Shown here: positions 11,116 through 22,079 of the stretch, piece by piece
Position numbering within the stretch: the first letter of the stretch is position 1
How the letters are laid out: every line of letters starts with the position of its first letter
Assembly: GCF_964204645.1 (NCBI RefSeq)
Contig: NC_134026.1
Location: 14,596,450 to 14,660,449, forward strand
Reading direction: 5' to 3'
From: Tubulanus polymorphus
Lineage: Eukaryota; Nemertea; Palaeonemertea; Tubulaniformes; Tubulanidae
Length of the DNA stretch: 64,000 bases
Made by a program: the position numbers and the translations under genes
Notes under the pieces: generated by a model
What the model was told of the DNA's origin: nothing
The model's database searches: none
What the model saw: the letters and a program-made list of their open reading frames with translations, nothing else

Positions 11116-12798
11116 GCACATCTTAATTTATGATGCAAAGACATCCAGACCCCCGTTGAAAATAAACCACCATTTCAATAATGAGAGGTTAGGCTGAATT
11201 TATGATTACGCTTCTAATTTAAAAATTAAATCAAAATATGAATGCAGACATGCTTGAAAATAGCTGCATTTGTTGAAATCGAATTCTTCATTAAACTAAT
11301 ATCGCCATAAAAAGAAGGTAATTTCGATTCATCGTAAAACTCCATAACCAATGGCAATTTGTAAACTAATTTACTCAAATCTCGATTTTTAGTGGTTAGA
11401 CTATCTTCAGAGCTTAACTGAGTCACTCAAAATACAACTATACCCCAAACTATAACGTGAGAATAGAATTTTCCACTAGTTTCTCAGTGTGTTCATGTTG
11501 TCACATATCACCGCAAATCTTAAGTGGCTACTAAATAAAAGTAGACGTTTAGGCTCAAATGTGCGATAGACATGTTCTTGGATTCAGAGAACAATACATA
11601 GACATGGGGCCAGGCCTTCATCCACTTTTCTGACAATTTTTTTCATCGCCTGCTGTTAAAGGATACCAGTGTAAAACCGTTATTGTCGTATTTCTGCATA
11701 GCGTTACATTCTGAAATTCTTCAACAGTTCGTGGGCTTAGATAGATTTTAACCTTCATTTTATACATTAGATATTCTTAGCCTCCTTGAATCTATTGTAA
11801 TTATTATCCTTTTTACATAAAACATGCCTGAAATCGTGAGCTATATACCATTCCTAATTTCAACTAAGAAAGTGCTCAGAAAGCACCTAAACGCATCTCA
11901 TTCTTCAAAGACCATACCCCTTTTGTGCCTTACGCACCTGTGGCCCTTCTCCAAAAGCTTGATTCTCGAACATTTATCTAAATTACTCAATGGCATTTAT
12001 TTCAAGTCTGCCCCCCCCCCCGCGATCATGCCATTCTCCATAAGCATCTTCTTTTCAGTTTGGATTCTCTTGCCAGATTCCCTGTTATAAATAGCGACAT
12101 ATGCTTCAGATTTGCAGTGATACGTGACAATATAAACAGCGTATAAACAGTAGCGCAAAACTGTATGCAAACGCTATATAGTTTTCAGGGCAGTCAAAAT
12201 CTAAAGATTCTGAATATGCTCTTTGAGGATGTGAAATATATGAGCGATAAAACTCTAACCGATAACCATCGAGCTAAATCTGTTTGTATGATGTGATAAG
12301 TTTTGAAGTTTTAAGATTAATCGAAATTGCGTTTATTTCATGGCAATAATTTAATGAAAATTTAATTGGAAGAAATGCAGCTTTTTCAAGTATAGGTCAA
12401 CATTATTTTTGATTATTTTTGCCATTAAAATTGTTTATATTCGGAAAAATCCCCCAGTAAATATCCCCCCCCCCACCCGGTAAAAATCTCCTCTAGGCAA
12501 ATGTCCCTCCTAAATAAATTTAATAAAATACTTCAATATTCTGATTTTGAAAAGCTTAAATCGTTTCAAAACTTTCAAATTTTCGGTGTTTTTTTCCCAA
12601 CATTCATCTTGAATAATCTGTGACTTTTACTAAGCTGCGTACATATAAGATGACATAATTCGTGACTTTTAGCAAGCAACATGCATAAAAAAATGATGAT
12701 ATTATCAGACGTAAGATAAAAACCCACTATTTAAAAATTAAAAGAAATCTAAAATCGAGAATTATTTATTGAAACAATCTAAAATTTAAGAACACGAC

Positions 12799-12829
12799 GT
12801 TTCAATCTCACACTAGAGATCATCGTCAG
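12799..12829 (-). ncRNA. Hammerhead-ribozyme-like motif of a PLE
   Basis: Read on the minus strand: CTGACGA, a 6-bp stem II (GATCTC with GAGATT around TAGTGT), then GAAAC. The conserved core bases are all present. It lies about 200 bp beyond the 3' end of the PLE ORF at 13023, where PLE pseudo-LTRs carry hammerheads. Stem III would be very short, as in the dimer-type hammerheads of PLEs. Confidence 0.6.
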
Positions 12830-13022
12830 GTGTGAGATATTGACTAAAAACAGGGGTATATATAAAGAGGAGAACAGGTTAATTGAGTAAATTGGTGAGT
12901 GAGTAACTAATTAGTGTTTGGCAAGGCATGGAGTAATGGAATTGTTGGGAGAAAAGCCATTATTTAAATTGGTACTAATATCTGAGTGACGAGTAATTAG
13001 GGCAGACTCAACTATGTGGCGT

Positions 13023-14225
13023 TTAGTGTAATTGCTGGAAGTATAAATAATTTCGGCTTTCAAAATTAAAACGATGATCAGTGTTCCAAACGTGATTGGC
13101 TACGCCACTAGCCGGTTTTTGATTTATTATATCCTTTTTGTGTTCCGAAATTCGAGTTTTTAAATCACGACCAGTTTCTCCAAAGTACATTTTATCACAG
13201 CCAAAACATGGAATTTCGTAAACTCCGCAGTCCAAAGGTTTAGATTGATTGTTTTTTACCAAAGTCTTGCTAATTTTGTTTTCATACGTGAAAATGATTT
13301 GTTTATCCATTTAAGGGAGAGAGTGACGAAACTTTTCCAAAACAGGTACATACGGAACTACAATGAATTCTGAAATGTGTTTTTTATTTTCTGGAGGTTT
13401 AGAGTTAAAGAAAGTACGTTTAGCCTTAGAAATAGCGATTTTCAAAATGTGATCAGGGTAAGCCAATTTTTTAAGAGAGTTGGATATATGGTCAAATTTA
13501 GCCGAAAGGAAGGTTTTATCGCAGATCCGCAGTGCACGGAGAAAGAAGCCTTGAGCGAGACCAATTTTGATTTTAGCAGTAAACGAAAAGAAATGGAGAT
13601 ATGCCTCAGCGTTGATCGGTTTACGGTAGACTGAAAAAAACAAATGAGAGTATTTATTGTGGATTAGAACATCTAAAAACGGAATTTGGTCATTTTGTTC
13701 CCATTCAAATGTGAATTTCAAAGATGGATATTGAGAGTTGATGAAGTCAATAAAAGAGTTAAGATCAAAATCATCAGAAACTAAGCACAGAATGTCATCA
13801 ACACATCTAAAAGTTAGGTTTAGAGCCAGCGTAATTGGGAAGAATTTCGGATTCAAAATGTTCAAGGAAAAGATTAGCCAAAATGGGGGATTACGGGTTA
13901 CCCACATCGAAACCGAAAATTTGTTCATAGAATTTGTCTTGGAATTGGAAGTATAGATTGGTTGTACAGAGCTCTAAAAGTTCAAGTAAGCAATCTACAG
14001 GAATCGGGAGATCAAGATTGGAGTCCGGGAGTTTTCTTCTTAATAAATTGAGAGTTGGTTCCAATGGTATATTTGTAAACAAGGATATAGCGTCGAAAGA
14101 TATAAATTCTTGGCCATCAGGTTTGAGATTTTTGAGTTTGTCTAAAAGATCCATATTGTGCCGAATGTGAGAATCAGAAAAAGTACCCAGAGCCGGGGAG
14201 TACTTTAGCCAGATATTGTGACGTA
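13023..14225 (-). pseudogene. 5'-truncated Penelope-like element (RT + GIY-YIG)
   Basis: Three minus-strand frames join as the C-terminal half of a PLE protein. 14154-13891 has RT block FISFDAISLFTNIP and the GNP block. 13928-13311 has CVDDILCLV (the catalytic xVDD) and IPFLDVLIHNKYS. 13310-13023 is a GIY-YIG nuclease with CGVYEIPCFGCDKMYFGETG, where the second motif reads YFG instead of YIG. Frameshifts lie near 13900 and at 13310. Homologous sequence stops near 14225, so the N-terminal RT region is missing, the usual 5' truncation of a target-primed insertion. It is related to, but distinct from, the PLE pair at 44958-49510. Confidence 0.85.
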
Positions 14226-14229
14226 GTTT

Positions 14230-17090
14230 TTATTCTGAAGAAATCTTGTTTAAAAGTATTAGTTTAAATTAGTTTATTTATTAGTATGTAGTTATTTTAT
14301 TAGTAAATTAGTTTAAAAGTATTAGTTATATTTATGTATCCTGCGTTAAAAGTATCAGAGTATGGAGAGGCCCGTGTACTTCTTCACAAAAATAGCATTT
14401 TGACCTTTCAAGGAGATCGGTGTGCAGCAAAGATATACGCGTTACCTCCGCTACGAGATTTTCAGGCAGGTGGGGAATTCGAGTCACCCGGGTCTATAGT
14501 CATGAACACTGTACTATAACGTCCAGACATCCATCTAAACGAGTCCATGCTCGTAGGTACCAGGTTTATAGTATCCAGGCAGCAGGCGAATCATTTGGGT
14601 CACCTGCAATGTACTATAACCATAGAAATATAGCACTACTATGCTTTAACCAACCAACAGCTGATAGAGTTCATCAGAGCATCCAAACTTTAAATCTCCA
14701 GAAATCTATCTACTGTTTTATAAGCAGTGGATGCCATGTGTCCCTCTAATCGCCTTCATCAACGCAAACATTTAAAAAATGTGACGATTTTAACTGCTAA
14801 ATCTGCCAGCGATTACTCGATACCGTTACTTTTCATAGTTGACTTTTCATTGAAACAAATCCTTCCCGGATAAAAGGAACACCTTAAACAGTCACCTTAA
14901 AAACATATTCATAGTCATATAGTCTTGGATCATTACCTGCTACATAATTATTTTAGTTCAGGAATCGAAATGTTTGAAGCTCTGCTTAAAAATCCTCCGA
15001 TATTTAACAAGTGTTTTAAAGAACAATGATATGTTTGATAACAGGGTCGAATGGCTTATTTTGAACATTTCATCCAATTCCAAATGGGCTACATATTTCA
15101 GCCTAGATTTCATACTTTTTGAGACAGGATGATTTGATATTGTTTTAACAATCAAGAGAAATCCCTCAAGAAAATCAAGACGTGGGGAATATATTTAAGG
15201 CAACGTTTCGCCTAAAAAATTGAAAAGTCATATTGTATTTCTAATATAACACATTTGCCTGATCAGGCCTCATGACAGATAGGCTACTACTCAACGGTGA
15301 AAGCCCTCAAATTCTGCTGATCTGTATTAATTTGTATTAGACAACAAACGTAAGTGACTTAAGCAAGGGGACAAAACGCGGACAATTAGTAGTCGTACTT
15401 TTCGGAAATTCAACTTAAGCAAGACTTTTCTAAGTCTTAGGATTTTTCTTAGTTCCAAACGATTCGACTTGTCACCGAATAACCAAGACCTCAATTCTTG
15501 TTATATCTTTGGTTTCATTTGTAAAATCTTATGTACATATTCAAGCACTAATCGAGGACTTCGGTAAGAAACAGATTTTGAGAAAACTGATTCTGATATG
15601 TCAACTGTGAGGGAAACGAGACATCAAGCTTAATTGCTGTTCTTGGAAGAACGTTTTCATAGCCATTTAAAACATAGTAGTGCGCACCCGGTAAATCGAA
15701 CAGCCGTCTTACCGAGTCAACAGGTCATTATTTCAACTCAAAATAAAATGTTGTTGGCCGCATTGCTCTTCCGGATCGATATTTGAATATTTATTCAAAC
15801 AAAATCTTTGTTCGGGATATATTTACCATAAAACCAGACAGGAGAAAGTTAGACACAATTATGTATATATGTTGATATTTCCTCTGTGCACAAGTTTACA
15901 ACTGCTTACATCTGTTTTTATAAATTATTTAAACCGTTGTTGACTCCTGACCATCCAACTTGAGTACGTCTACTAACAACCGTCTTGTTTGGTTCTCGCG
16001 TGGAAATCACGCATATTTATTTAGACACGACGTAATGATTGACAGTTCAGATAACAGTGTGTTGTTTTGCTGCTAGCGGAAAATTAGTCCATTGTAATTA
16101 ATTTCTTGATTCATAAAATACTAAATCACCCTAAAGTAAGGGAATATTCTCCCAACTGGACTCAATATAAATAAATATCAATATTTGCGCCCATCAGTGA
16201 CCTCTCGAACGATGAAATCAATGTAATTTTAAAACGTACTGAAAATAACCTAAATATAGCGGTAAATTTCCGTCAATAAGATTTTATTAATTATTGTGTT
16301 TAATTGAATTTTAACTGAATTCTGCGAAGTTCAAACACCCTTCAACCTAGCAAGACAGCTATATCAGTGCGATTATACATTCCTCTGTCAGGAAGAAAAT
16401 TTTGGTCAAGCCCATTTTCATGTATAGTCAATTAGCACACTGTCCTTTAAAACCAAGCAACATGTGATGCTCACAGTGTGCAGACTATTTTTGATCAGCG
16501 CGCTGAGTGACGTCACACAGAGCTCCTAAACTATAATGATCCAAAAATTGAATTAAACTCTATGTATCGGTACAAATCCGAACATGTACACGGCCGGTAT
16601 TTTTACATTTGATACCAAAAACCCGTTCATACAGCGCACAGACCGCACCAACCCGTGAAGTTTCGCCGTTGCTCGGACGAAACTTATTAAGTTAACATTC
16701 TAACCGTGTGAATCCCTAGTTTTGGAATTCTGACATATTAGGAATTGTGCGCATAAACGCCGCTTTCCAAATGAAATTTGGAATTTAAAGATAATTTTCG
16801 TTTTCTAATACGTGAATTTGAAACTGTCGTAGGTTATCACTATAATTGCTATAACACAATTATCCTTCATGACTAAAAGCATAAATACAGTAGTGGGAAA
16901 GGAAACTAACTCCATCCTTTATATTTCAATTCATATTTTGAACAGTAGGACCTTCTCAAGACGAAATAAAAAACAGATTCTCTCTGTCCATCTTCAAAAT
17001 ACTGTTTATTTATGGAAACATCCAATTAGCCAGTACTTCAAATACTGTAAAATCAACCGACTGGGGTTGGGCCAGTAATCGCAAGCAAAG
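14230..17090. other. Noncoding stretch, no gene recognised
   Basis: Only short ORFs without family features. A CRE-type palindrome TGACGTCA occurs at about 16508, and a diverged relative of the 8500/11100 inverted repeat lies near 16320-16345. Nothing else was seen. Confidence 0.55.
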
Positions 17091-17093
17091 GTC

Positions 17094-17201
17094 ATGCAGT
17101 GAACCGACCTAGGCTACAATATTGTAGCCTCGGTCAGTGTTTCCAAAAAAAGTTGTGCAGTGAACCGACCTAGGTTACAATATTGTAGCCTCGGTCAGTG
17201 C
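17094..17201. repeat. Two tandem hairpin units, ~61 bp apart
   Basis: The 20-bp perfect palindrome AGGCTACAATATTGTAGCCT (17111-17130) sits inside GACC/GGTC flanks. A second unit with one mismatch occurs at 17172-17191. Both units begin GTGCAGTGAACCGACCTAGG and end CTCGGTCAGTG, so the whole unit is a direct repeat able to form two stem-loops. Confidence 0.7.
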
Positions 17202-17419
17202 TAACAGCTGAATCACACGTTCTACGCAAACCCGCACTGCTAGGTAACAATTTCTCTATCATTCCTTTGACCGAAGCATAATGTTTTTCTTTTTTCAGCT
17301 TTACAATTGATTCCATGAATTTAATAATTCCATTTTCGAATAATAATGTGTTTATGATAGTTTTTTTTTTCTTTTTTTTTAATATATGTATATATATAGT
17401 TTTTAAATTCAATTTAATG

Positions 17420-17640
17420 TTCTACACACAAAAATAGAAGTTTTCTTCCGTCAAGCGGAGTTGTAATAAAGTACGAGTACTTCGAGATTTCTATAAATAG
17501 TGATTAGTATGATACGTATATATCACAAGAGTCTATGATATAATATACGGTAAATATATATGTATATAATATGATACACAAAAATAGTGATTTTCCTCCA
17601 TTAAGGGGAGTCGCGATATAGTTAGAATACTTTGTCAATT
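17420..17640. repeat. Two-copy diverged direct repeat
   Basis: Two ~150-bp units both open with CACAAAAATAG, continue with TTTTC-TCC and a G-rich GGAGT block, and share an AATACT/GAGTACT end. They lie at the 3' side of the LINE fragment below and could be its 3' UTR repeats. Confidence 0.4.
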
Positions 17641-17851
17641 ACTATATACAAAGCTTATAATGTACATTTCTTAGATATGTTAATAAGAGGATATAGTTCT
17701 ACTGCATATAGTTCGGTTCACGTGACGTGTTGTGTAAGGAGTAGCGACCTAGATACGGGCTACCTATATAGTTCGTGTAACACAAAGAAATCTTCCATTC
17801 AATTCTCCGACTACGCGGGTGTCGGTTCGTAGTAGAGTACACGCTATAGAG

Positions 17852-18562
17852 TTATAGAATTGACGTAAACGCTTCCACGATGTCTGAAGACGGCCATGGA
17901 CTCGAAATATCGTAAAAGACACTCCTTAGTATCGGGTTATTTCGGTTGGAATTCAGGTACGTTTTCGTTAAGAGTTTAAAGCGCTGTTCGACAGTTTCTA
18001 TTCGAGCTTGCTTATGTAGGTCTGCCGTTCTTGTATAGCGCGGTCGGCCTAGAATAATTCGTAAACATTTATTTTGGTGTATTTGAAGGCGGTCTAACTG
18101 ACTACATGGGCAAGTTACCAGTATCGGAGCTCCGTATTCATAGATTGATCGAATGAGTAATTTAAAAGCAGTGAGTATGTATTCCATTTTTACGCGGTTT
18201 CGTTTCAAAATAGCTAGTATTCCAATTCTTTTATTTGCCTTAATTAATCTCTCTGTTATTTCCAGATTCCAGCGCAGATTAGACGAAAAAGTAATTCCGA
18301 GGAATTTGGTAGAATTTGATAGCGGTATTTGTTGGCCGTGAACAGTGTGCTCAGTGTATGGGTCGGTATTTATTAGGCGACTAAAGTGTATACTAACACA
18401 TTTAAGAACGTTTACTTTTAGCCTCCACATGTCACTCCATTGAGTTAGTTTGTCTATCGATTTTTGATGGAGATTTTCGATTGTTTTAGTTTTTACATTG
18501 TGCGTGTTCCATAGACTCATATCGTCTGCGAACGATGACGATTGAGTATAATGACTAGCTTT
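17852..18562 (-). pseudogene. LINE reverse transcriptase fragment (Jockey/CR1 group)
   Basis: The minus-strand frame runs from the catalytic FADDMSLW (the FADD lies just upstream of the ATG at 18520) through the thumb region (LTQWSDMWRLKVNVLKC, KFLGITFSSNLRW, YGAPILVTCPC) to a natural-looking stop at 17852. Only the last part of the RT domain is present. Upstream it is cut by PLE pseudo-LTR sequence at about 18566. It is not the same element as the LINE at 21595-27330. Confidence 0.8.
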
Positions 18563-18565
18563 ATC

Positions 18566-18757
18566 ACGATTGGTAGAACACTATATCCGTGTTGACGCGA
18601 TGAGGAGAGAATCCCACAATGATAATAAAAAGTCCGAAAATGAAACTTCGAGATAGTAGTTTATTTCAACGTTTCGACTATATCCTAATAGTCATCTTCA
18701 GGAATAATGAATAATGAATACATTATTCCTGAAGATGACTATTAGGATATAGTATAT
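18566..18757 (-). repeat. PLE pseudo-LTR fragment with inverted end
   Basis: This stretch repeats the terminal sequence of the PLE pair at 44958-49510 (TGAGGAGAGAATCCCACAAT and onwards). A hammerhead-like core on the minus strand (18671-18701) is followed by an inverted partial copy of the same core (18729-18753), giving a large foldback. Confidence 0.75.
18671..18701 (-). ncRNA. Hammerhead-ribozyme-like motif (PLE pseudo-LTR)
   Basis: Minus strand: CTGAAGA, perfect 6-bp stem GACTAT/ATAGTC, then CGAAAC. Identical to the cores at 45027-45057 and 47884-47914. Confidence 0.6.
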
Positions 18758-18760
18758 ATA

Positions 18761-18840
18761 GGTGTCACTAAACCTAAGACCCATAAACCTAAGACCCGAC
18801 TCTAAATCATTATTTGTGTACTTTAGACTATTCAAAATGG

Positions 18841-18932
<92 letters not shown>

Positions 18933-19247
18933 TTAAAATAATCCATCGATGGCCTATTTAAATTTGGTTCATTTATCAGAGACGAGATATTTGGGGGTCT
19001 TAGGTTTATGGGTCTTAGGTTTAGTATATTATATATATAGGTGTCACTAAACCTAAGACCCATAAACATAAGACCTGGCTCTAATTCGTTATTTGTGTAC
19101 TTTGGACGAGATATTTGGGGGTCTTAGGTTTATGGGTCTTACGTTAAGTATATTATATATAGGTGTCACTAAACCTAAGACCCCCTAAACATAAGACCTA
19201 ACGGGTCTTAGGTCTTAGGTTTAGGGGGTCTTAGGTTTAGTGACACC
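18761..19247. mobile_element. Cluster of foldback MITEs with GGTGTCACTAAACC termini
   Basis: Three starts of GGTGTCACTAAACCTAAGAC occur at 18761, 19040 and 19162, each preceded by TATA. Inverted ends (GGTTTAGTGACACC or shortened forms) occur near 19023, 19146 and 19247. The last copy, 19162-19247, is a compact hairpin. The copies appear nested and interrupt the PLE that starts at 19248. No transposase is present. Confidence 0.65.
18846..18929. repeat. (TA)n microsatellite
   Basis: About 84 bases of uninterrupted AT dinucleotide inside the first MITE copy. Confidence 0.95.
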
Positions 19248-20262
19248 CTACACTTGAGGCAGAGAAACAACAGACTTATAATCTCTTCAGGTGATAACGG
19301 TGTGCGGTCTTTCAAGGTGTTGTCGTTACGGAGTCTTGTTGTGATCACCTCCAAAGCTTTGTCCACAGGTACGCTGGTGAACAAAGCACAGACACCATAC
19401 GATCGTAGCTCTTCATCTTCCTCAAGTTTAAGGTGTTGTACCTCAGCCGCAAACACCTTCGAGTTTTTCACGTGGTGTTCGGATTTACCAACTAATGGAC
19501 CTAGTACTGAGCTAAGATAATCGGCGCACTGATACGATAACGTACCGATCGAGCTAACAATAGGTCGTAATGGCATTCCAGTTTTATGGACCTTAGGTAA
19601 GCCATAGAATCGAGGTGGTTGGTCCACCGTGGGGTAAAGTTTCCGGTGTAACACAAAGGAGATCACTTTCCTATCAAATAAATCTTTAAGGACATCCACA
19701 AATTTCTTCTTATACTGATTGGTTGGATCACGTGATAGCTTCTTGTATGTTTTCTTATCTGATAGTAACAAGTTGCATTTGTCAAAATAATCCGTCTTGT
19801 TCATAACTACAGTAACCCTCCCTTTATCAGCAGGTAAAACCATTATGGAGAATCAATTGCATCTCTTTCTTGTGTGGTGACATTCTGGTATCTAACTTTG
19901 CTGTTAATGTCGATTATCCCGATAACCTTGGCTCTGAGTTCACTCGCATCAGCACTCTTTAGGGACCGGCAGGCTGATTCGGTGGCGGTGATAAAATCAA
20001 CAACAGGAATTTTCTTGGGGGTGACTGCGAAGTTAAGACCTTTCTTCAAAATTGACAGCTCCGGATCCGATAATATACGGTCCGAACAGTTCTTTACCCA
20101 GCGGGACATACATCCTATAGCTTCGTTACTTTGACTGACCTTACTGTTGTCCTGACATGTATTCTTCGCTGTTTGTTTACGTTCGAGAAGTCGATGAAAC
20201 TTGTTTTGTTGTCGGCTTTTCACTTCGGCATTTTTCCGCGACTGCGCATGCGCGATAAAAGT
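19248..20262 (-). pseudogene. Penelope-like element, N-terminal RT half
   Basis: Frames 20223-19843 and 19843-19208 are the N-terminal half of a PLE protein. They contain a basic N-terminal region, LPADKGRVTVVMNKTDY, FYGLPKVHKTGMPLRPIVSS and SYGVCALFTSVPVDKALE (RT motifs 1-3). There is a one-base frameshift near 19840. The protein is cut by the MITE at 19247 before the catalytic DD box, so it is dead. The frame is open upstream of the first ATG to about 20262. The family differs from the other PLEs here. Confidence 0.8.
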
Positions 20263-20395
20263 CTCGATCTCGCTAAATATTCGGAGTTCCTACGGTTCAA
20301 ATTAGGATACTATTCATGTTACCCGAATAGATGAACATACATCAACGTATGATTAATTTTTGTTTTTGTCAATGGATATCGATGCAGGTTTAGGA

Positions 20396-20745
20396 AGAAA
20401 CGTTTCTCAAACGTTTTTGTAACGTTTTTTGGAGGTCTCTAATACGTTTCAATGAAAGGAATGAAAAAACGTTTAGGATGAAACGTTGTTGAAACGTTTT
20501 TTTACGTTTTTAATGGTTCTATTACGCTTCAATGAAAGGAATGAATAAACGTTAAAAAAACGTTTAGGATAAACGTTTTTGAAACGTTTCCATAAGGTTT
20601 TCAAGGTTTTGACAAGGTTTCCTTAAGGTTTTGTGAAAACGTTTCAGAAACGTTAAAATGTGTTCACAGAATAACATTTCTGAAACGTTTCAACAGAACG
20701 TTACCGGAACAAAAACGAAACGGTTTTAAAACGTTTTTGTGTTAG
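20396..20745. repeat. AACGTTT-rich short-repeat block
   Basis: About twenty AACGTTT/AAACGTT motifs lie in 350 bases, with a longer internal repeat containing CAATGAAAGGAATGAA seen twice (near 20449 and 20531). It ends with TTTTTGTGTTAGCTGG, which looks like a transposon terminus. It resembles a MITE built of subrepeats; no left terminus was found. Confidence 0.55.
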
Positions 20746-20759
20746 CTGGAACTGGATCC

Positions 20760-21550
20760 ACAGTCAAATTAAACCCACATGTCTTTGCAACTGGGTATGG
20801 AGTCATAGATACAACTGTGAAACTGGATCCAGAAATTTGATTTCGCTATGGATGAATTTTGACCCCAGTTTCAACTGGCCATCACAACAATAGTTTGACT
20901 TATCTTATTGAAAAATACCGGAGTGTTAATGGGAAAACCTTGAATTCGAAACAATTCCACACTCAATCGTTTACTTTGAAAACACAATTTGCATTTTATG
21001 GACATGTATTTTTTTTGCACCAAAAGCATGAAGTATATTATCTTTGCTAGTAAAAATTTGAAATTTTGGGGAAGATTTTTGGCCTCGTTAACCTGTGAAC
21101 ACGTCCTTCATATATTTTCTAAGACCGACCCTCGAAATAATGCTGAGAGTTTCGAGGATAATTTTGGTAGGATGTAAACTTAGGCTGCTTCGTATCCGTG
21201 GAGGGTTGCTAATTATTGATTCTATACACAATAATCATAAGTACCATGAGATTCGATAGAATATCGTTTTTCAACCCTACGTACACGAATTATCGCGATA
21301 TAAAGATAAATAGTATGTTCATATACTTTTTACGTCTTATACTGTATATTTCTTTAGTAGTAGGCCTATAAATAAAGAGTGGATCAGCAGGCCACCTGAG
21401 ACCATTCCACGATCTAAGGTCAGTTGCCAAAAGTTAGTAAGTTTACCTGTGGATAGTTAACATTTATAATGACAATTAGATTTTCATTGCTAAAATCACT
21501 TTGTACTTATTGACTCAAAAGCAGAGAATTGAAAATACGATAATACGATA
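20760..21550. other. Noncoding stretch, nothing recognised
   Basis: Short ORFs only, with no motif support. Confidence 0.5.
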
Positions 21551-21558
21551 CGAAAACT

Positions 21559-21590
21559 CATATCATATCATATCATATCATATCATATCA
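21559..21590. repeat. (TCATA)n microsatellite at LINE 3' end
   Basis: On the minus strand GGAAATAAAATGATATG runs into six ATATG units: an AATAAA-type signal and then a microsatellite tail, as in many CR1/Jockey-group LINEs. It marks the 3' end of the element at 21591-27330. Confidence 0.85.
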
Positions 21591-22079
21591 TTTTATTTCC
21601 TGGTTTACATCAATATATAATGAATACAATTATAATTATAATAATATAGACATTATGATCTCGTTTATATACAATGAGGTAAAATAACAGCAGGGGAGCC
21701 ATAGATAAAGCTAAGCTTGTGAGTGTAGGTACCCTGGGACAACAAAAAAGGAGAAGATACACGCACATATGTACTCATACACACACGCACAGTCGCTCAC
21801 TCACTCACTCGCACGTACGCTCGCACGCACTCACACTCGCTCACTCAAGACACAAAATCAAGGCATACTACTGGCTACATAGTTAATATTTAATAATATT
21901 GGGGACATACATAATCGTAAATGTATATATAATGGATTTTAGGACGCTAATTGATAGATTTCGATCAAGCTTTTTTTGAGATTTCTAGTAAAGGAATGCA
22001 GACTTTTAGACTGTTTCAATTCTTGAGGTAATGAGTTCCAGAGTCTAGGGCCTTTAGATCTTAGCGAATAATAACGGAG

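Larger units (their letters stand above)
8356..12780. other. Noncoding region with scattered repeat remnants
   Basis: No gene is recognised; the short ORFs (for example near 8936-9118, 10450-10698, 11226-11426, 11824-12090) lack family features. The region contains two divergent inverted repeats (8500-8745 and 10895-11115), a decayed hammerhead-like motif at 10791-10822, poly-C runs near 12011 and 12466, and a short direct repeat of GCAGTGATACGTG at about 9214 and 12115. Confidence 0.55.

Noticed and set aside
16500-16520. CRE (TGACGTCA) as a host promoter
   Set aside because: A single 8-bp motif with no exon, CpG island or other supporting signal nearby.
20396-20745. AACGTTT block as a centromeric satellite
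   Set aside because: Only 350 bp, irregular units, and a transposon-like terminus; more likely a MITE with subrepeats.
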